From a virus: 22,928 nt of DNA. Shown piece by piece: positions 19,587-22,928 of this stretch. The notes under the pieces were generated by a model. It saw only the letters and a program-made list of their open reading frames with translations. It was not told the DNA's origin and searched no databases. The stretch covers positions 1 to 22,928 of IMG/VR virus record IMGVR_UViG_3300030419_005240. One strand, 5' to 3'. The stretch's first letter is position 1. The number at the start of each line of letters is the position of its first letter. The position numbers and the translations under genes were made by a program.

Positions 19587-20819
19587 ATGAGTGAAGTAGC
19601 AAAGCTCAAAGAGCAAATTGCAAAATCTCGTGAAGAACTAAAAGCTGCTTTTGATTCACAAGAAGACGGTAAGTACACAGCTGAAGCCAAAGAGAAAATC
19701 AAAGGCTACAACGAAGAACTTGCTGGACTTGTTGATGATTTAAAAATCGAAGAAGCTAAAGTTCAAAACGAGAAAGCTTTAGAGGTTGATAATGAGCCTG
19801 TAAATTCTATCCCTAATGTAATGCCTGAAGCACAAGACGGACCAAAATCAATTGGTTCTCAATTTGCTGAATCTGATGCTTATAAAGCATATACAGAAAA
19901 TGGCGTTAAAGGTGTAGATTCACATGCTGAATTTAAGACAACCTTAAACACAACTGGTTATCCACCAGAGAGCCTAAGAGCTCCTGGAATCCTAGAGACC
20001 GCTTTAAGAAATCCTGATAGCGTTATTGGATTGTTTGACCAAATTCAAACAAATCAAAATGCTTATGTTTATCTTGAAGAAACAACATTCACCAACAACG
20101 TTGGTGCAGTTGCTGAATCTACTGACATTAGTTCTGCTAATGAAAGTGCTTTAGCATTTACAGAAAGAACAGAATCCATCAGAAAGATGGCTACTTTCTT
20201 GCCTGTAACTGACGAATTGTTAGCTGATGTTGCTGGTATTCAAGGATATGTCAACTCACGTTTATCAACAATGATGAAGTTGAACTTGGACAACCAACTT
20301 ATTAATGGTGACGGAAGTGCTCCTAACTTAACTGGTATATTGAACAAATCAGGTATTAATACCTTTGCATTTGGCTCATATTCCGGTAAGTTAAGGAAAA
20401 TCGGTCAAGTTTATCAAGCTATAACTGAAATCAGAAAAGATGCATTCGTAGAAGCTGATTCTATCGTAATGCACCCATCTGACTGGTACGACATTGTTAC
20501 AGAAGAAAGTTCTGTAGAAACAAGTGGTTCTAGAAACCCATTGTTTGTCGTTGCTGGTGGTTTTGGTGAAGCCCCAACTCCAAGGCTTTGGGGTCTTAAA
20601 GTTGTACCTTCAACAGTAGTTGCTGAAGGAACAATGATTGTAGGTAAATTTGGCGGTGGCGACGCTGCTCAAGTAGTTATGAGAGAAGGCGTTGACCTAG
20701 CTGTTTCCGACAGCCACAGCGATTTCTTTGCAAAGAATCAATTGGCAATCAGATTGACAATGAGATTAGGATTTGCAATTTATCGTCCAACTGCATTCTG
20801 TTCTATAACAGCAATGTAA
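19587..20819 (+). CDS. Major capsid protein (HK97 fold), 410 aa
   Basis: Forms the head shell. Residues 1-65 are a charged helical coiled coil, the delta domain normally removed by the prohead protease; the mature arm begins around 110-135 (EFKTTLNTTGYPPESLRAPG). HK97-fold hallmarks follow: the E-loop region (TNNVGAVAESTDISSANE), the FLPVTDELLAD spine segment, and NGDGSAPNLTGIL with the A-domain (LWGLKVVPS, near 330). Length is typical. A strong AGGAG precedes the start, and the protease gene is 14 bases upstream. I do not see the cleavage site directly. Confidence 0.93.
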   Translation: MSEVAKLKEQIAKSREELKAAFDSQEDGKYTAEAKEKIKGYNEELAGLVDDLKIEEAKVQNEKALEVDNEPVNSIPNVMPEAQDGPKSIGSQFAESDAYKAYTENGVKGVDSHAEFKTTLNTTGYPPESLRAPGILETALRNPDSVIGLFDQIQTNQNAYVYLEETTFTNNVGAVAESTDISSANESALAFTERTESIRKMATFLPVTDELLADVAGIQGYVNSRLSTMMKLNLDNQLINGDGSAPNLTGILNKSGINTFAFGSYSGKLRKIGQVYQAITEIRKDAFVEADSIVMHPSDWYDIVTEESSVETSGSRNPLFVVAGGFGEAPTPRLWGLKVVPSTVVAEGTMIVGKFGGGDAAQVVMREGVDLAVSDSHSDFFAKNQLAIRLTMRLGFAIYRPTAFCSITAM

Positions 20820-20833
20820 TTAGACTATTAGGT

Positions 20834-20867
20834 TTTATAAGGGCGGATTTATATTCGCCCTTATAAA
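20834..20867 (+). terminator. 12-bp perfect hairpin after the capsid gene
   Basis: TTTATAAGGGCG and CGCCCTTATAAA are exact inverted copies around a 10-base loop, with two more weak pairs inside. It lies 15 bases after the capsid stop. No U-tract follows, so it may partly terminate or stabilise the capsid message; the next gene's ribosome site comes just after. Confidence 0.6.
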
Positions 20868-20879
20868 CAAGGGAGTAAA

Positions 20880-21026
20880 ATGAAGAGACAAGTAATGAGT
20901 CCAGAAGATTCAAAAAATCAACTCGAAAAATTTGGAATGGTTATGAGAGATGAAGAATTTTTTAAGAGGTCAGAAGAAATAGTGAAGATGTTTACTGATG
21001 AGGATGCTTCGACAGAAGAAGAGTAA
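20880..21026 (+). CDS. Small charged protein, 48 aa
   Basis: The frame starts MKRQVMSPEDSK and has GGGAG six bases upstream, directly after the post-capsid hairpin. It is mostly helical and acidic (ends EDASTEEE), with no cysteines or membrane helix. Unrecognised. Tiny genes after the capsid gene are often head decoration or assembly helpers, but this one is too short and charged for a typical decoration protein. Confidence 0.55.
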   Translation: MKRQVMSPEDSKNQLEKFGMVMRDEEFFKRSEEIVKMFTDEDASTEEE

Positions 21027-21066
21027 AAGACTTAAATTAGAGATTATTGGAGTAAGATAGATTATT

Positions 21067-21315
21067 ATGTATACAATACCAGAAGAGAATATTTACAAAT
21101 TACCTGACGGTAAGATTTGGAAAGGTGTTCCAGCTGATTTACCATCTAGTCAAGCTGACTTGATTGCTAAAGCAGGACATGAATACCCAACTGATTGGTT
21201 AAAAGAGCAAGGTGCATTAAAAGCTCCTGCTAAGAAAAAAGCAGAGCCAGCAAAAGCTAAAGCTCAAAAACCAGCAGAAAACAAAGCTGCCAAAGTCGAA
21301 AAAGAATCTAAGTAA
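21067..21315 (+). CDS. Hypothetical head-region protein, 82 aa
   Basis: The first ~55 residues form a small fold (MYTIPEENIYKLPDGKIWKG; then PTDWLKEQGAL). The rest is a low-complexity Ala/Lys/Pro tail (APAKKKAEPAKAKAQKPA). Such basic tails bind DNA or the acidic inside of the head. Position between capsid and connector suggests a minor head protein. The ribosome site GGAG is 14 bases from the ATG, too far, so initiation may be weak or the true start uncertain. Confidence 0.6.
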   Translation: MYTIPEENIYKLPDGKIWKGVPADLPSSQADLIAKAGHEYPTDWLKEQGALKAPAKKKAEPAKAKAQKPAENKAAKVEKESK

Positions 21316-21331
21316 ACAGGAGGGCTAAAAT

Positions 21332-21985
21332 ATGGCTTTCTGTACCGCCGCAGATGTGGAAACATTTGCACAAATAGATTTTAACTCAGCATTAGAGACA
21401 GTCCTAACAAATGAGATAATACCTATTGTTGAAGATGTTATTAACGACTACTTAGGATATACAGCTGATTACGGAACACATACTGAATATATGGATGGTA
21501 ATCAAACTAGAGAACTATTTTTAGAAAACATGCCTATATTGGCGGTTACTTCTGTTAAAGAAGATGGGACAACATTAACACACGGAAATCAAGAAGATTA
21601 TTTGTGGTATGAAAATGGAAGATTAAGAAGAATAGGTTCAAGATGGTCTTTTGCATATCCTAATAATATTGAAGTAACTTATACTGCAGGATATGACACA
21701 GGAGGAGGATACGGAAGAGCACTCCCTAGAGCTTTTAGAGTTGCTACCGCTCGTGCTTCAGCTAGAGTTTTAGAAGCTTCATTAGTATTAGCTGCACAAC
21801 AAGAACCTGGTGAAATAACACCACATACATCAACAACAGCATCAAATTTTACAGCAGCAGACTCTGAATCATTAGGAGATTACTCCGTACAATATGTTGG
21901 TAACTTAGGAATGAACTCAATAGCTATATTATCTGCAGCAGATTTACAATTACTTGGTAAATATAGAAAAAATTTCTTTATTTAA
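21332..21985 (+). CDS. Head-tail connector (gp6/gp15-like), 217 aa
   Basis: Predicted adaptor ring below the portal. The helical N-terminus (TAADVETFAQIDF, then IIPIVEDVINDYLGY) and the central strand region (LFLENMPILAVTSVKEDG, then WSFAYPNNIEVTYTAGY) followed by a helix (ALPRAFRVATARASARVL) match the HK97 gp6/SPP1 gp15 group. At 217 residues it is longer than the basic fold (~100), with a Ser/Thr-rich stretch around 165-180. AGGAGG lies eight bases before the ATG. Its place after the capsid gene is standard. Confidence 0.78.
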   Translation: MAFCTAADVETFAQIDFNSALETVLTNEIIPIVEDVINDYLGYTADYGTHTEYMDGNQTRELFLENMPILAVTSVKEDGTTLTHGNQEDYLWYENGRLRRIGSRWSFAYPNNIEVTYTAGYDTGGGYGRALPRAFRVATARASARVLEASLVLAAQQEPGEITPHTSTTASNFTAADSESLGDYSVQYVGNLGMNSIAILSAADLQLLGKYRKNFFI

Positions 21986-21998
21986 TTAGAATAGGCAT

Positions 21999-22640
21999 AT
22001 GCCTATTAGAAAAACACCACAGCCAGAAGAAGCTAGAAAGCTATTTATTGCTTATCCTAATAAGACTTTACAAGAATGGGCTGATGAATGGGGAAGTACT
22101 GCTGAAAGAGTAAGACAAATAAGACACGAATCAGGTATTGGCGCAGTATTTAAAATAAATTATGACGTTGTAGAAACGGTTGCCAAAAGAATAGAAAGTG
22201 GTCAATCAACCTTAACAAGCAGGGATATGTATAAAGACTTACCTATTGGAATAGAAGCATTTAAAACTTGGATAAGAGATGACATTGATGCAGCTCAAAG
22301 AATACACGAAGCACAAGAGTTAGCAATCAAAAATAAACAAAATCCTACTAGCAAAATTTGTACTGTGTGCAAATTAGAAAAAAATGTATCTAATTATAAA
22401 AAAAGTCAAAAATTTATTGATGGTTATAAAAAAGTATGTAATAAATGTTTAGAAACTACTGAATTTAAAAAACCTACAAAATACAAAACTTGTTTAAGTT
22501 GTAAAAAAGAAAAATCTAAAAAATCTTTTACTGGTAATAAAAAATTCGAAGATGGTCTTGTTCCATTTTGTAAAACTTGTAAATCTAAGATGCGTAGAGC
22601 AAAAAGGACATTAAATGCGAAACTAGCTGATACTATCTAA
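21999..22640 (+). CDS. Helix-turn-helix and double zinc-finger DNA-binding protein, 213 aa
   Basis: Residues ~23-44 look like a helix-turn-helix (LQEWADEWGSTAERVRQIR). The C-terminal half has two repeated zinc fingers: C121-x2-C124 ... C147-x2-C150 and C165-x2-C168 ... C191-x2-C194, each with a similar K-x-F...DG spacer. Such C-x-x-C...F...DG...C-x-x-C units occur in phage treble-clef and HNH-related proteins, but I see no HNH catalytic His/Asn set. The C-terminus is basic. It sits between two head-tail connector genes, an odd place for a DNA-binding protein, which suggests insertion or a late regulator. No Shine-Dalgarno is obvious. Confidence 0.68.
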   Translation: MPIRKTPQPEEARKLFIAYPNKTLQEWADEWGSTAERVRQIRHESGIGAVFKINYDVVETVAKRIESGQSTLTSRDMYKDLPIGIEAFKTWIRDDIDAAQRIHEAQELAIKNKQNPTSKICTVCKLEKNVSNYKKSQKFIDGYKKVCNKCLETTEFKKPTKYKTCLSCKKEKSKKSFTGNKKFEDGLVPFCKTCKSKMRRAKRTLNAKLADTI

Positions 22641-22643
22641 TGT

Positions 22644-22928
22644 ATGGTAGGTCAACTAAGAAAAGTATTATTTGAACATAAAATTAATGTACAACATTTA
22701 GACCAGTCAACTGTTGATGAAAGAGGCGAACTCTCAGATACATGGTCTAATAAATTTACAAATGTTGCTTGTCGTATTGTAGAACAAGGAGAAACAGAGA
22801 ATAGAGATGGTAGAAATACCGTATTAAAACAGTATATTATTTATGTTCATGGTGATTCCGCTATCCTTGCAAGTGATAGATTACAAGATACTGTTGATAA
22901 TAGTTTGTATTATGAAATTGATAGCGTA
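22644..22928 (+). CDS. Partial gene, probable head-closure / head-tail joining protein
   Basis: The frame is open from ATG at 22644 to the window end (95 codons). The product begins MVGQLRKVLFEHKINVQHL and has a small-beta-barrel look (NKFTNVACRIVEQGE, then LKQYIIYVHGDS, a possible strand near IDSV). Size and place after the gp6-like connector fit the SPP1 gp16/head-closure group; this is mainly a context call. The start is four bases after the preceding stop, without a clear ribosome site; an ATG four bases earlier is in a frame that closes quickly. Confidence 0.6.
   Translation, partial: MVGQLRKVLFEHKINVQHLDQSTVDERGELSDTWSNKFTNVACRIVEQGETENRDGRNTVLKQYIIYVHGDSAILASDRLQDTVDNSLYYEIDSV

Noticed and set aside
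1-22928. CRISPR arrays, insertion sequences, integrase or lysin genes
   Set aside because: Looked for spaced direct repeats, transposase or integrase motifs and peptidoglycan hydrolase motifs; none seen.

Overview
The window is a 22.9 kb piece of a double-stranded DNA tailed-phage (or prophage) genome with an HK97-type head. Three independent signs point to an actinobacterial host: a WhiB-family iron-sulphur protein, a perfect actinobacterial-type LexA box (TCGAAC-N4-GTTCGA) in front of it, and a short RNA whose two ends look like actinobacterial tmRNA. The DNA is AT-rich for that phylum, so a low-GC, uncultured (for example aquatic) actinobacterium is a reasonable guess. This is inference, not something the sequence states.

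Layout. Bases 1-8161 hold a minus-strand operon of eight tightly spaced genes. Its core is two glutamine-synthetase-fold amidoligases (416 and 978 aa) and a class II glutamine amidotransferase (403 aa), preceded by four unrecognised genes and followed by a small membrane protein. Bases 8162-10017 are an intergenic-rich zone with many hairpins and several very small minus-strand genes: membrane peptides, a zinc ribbon, and a membrane peptide carrying a dockerin-like calcium loop. Bases 10018-11353 form a very AT-rich block with a PD-(D/E)XK nuclease and a DEDDh exonuclease. At 11354-11547 transcription diverges. Plus-strand genes then run to the window end: terminase small subunit, WhiB, a second DEDDh exonuclease, an 80-nt tmRNA/tRNA-Ala-like RNA, a string of small proteins, an HNH nuclease, an FmdB-type zinc ribbon, terminase large subunit, portal, prohead protease with an acidic tail, major capsid protein, two small proteins, a head-tail connector, a helix-turn-helix/zinc-finger protein, and a truncated head-closure-like gene.

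How it fits together. The right half is the packaging and head-assembly module; HNH protein, terminase and portal are contiguous, as is usual in HK97-like phages. The terminase small subunit is unusually 3 kb away from the large subunit, with WhiB, an exonuclease and the RNA in between. The left operon looks like a biochemical modification system: a glutaminase domain that could release ammonia or act on an amide, and two ligases that could form amide bonds on a protein, peptide, cell-wall or nucleotide substrate. The substrate cannot be read from the sequence.

The most unusual items are the 80-nt RNA with tmRNA ends and an apparent UGC (Ala) anticodon, the two-amidoligase operon, the LexA box next to an apparently leaderless whiB, and a 21-bp inverted repeat (20/21 identical) bracketing the segment 9972-12036.
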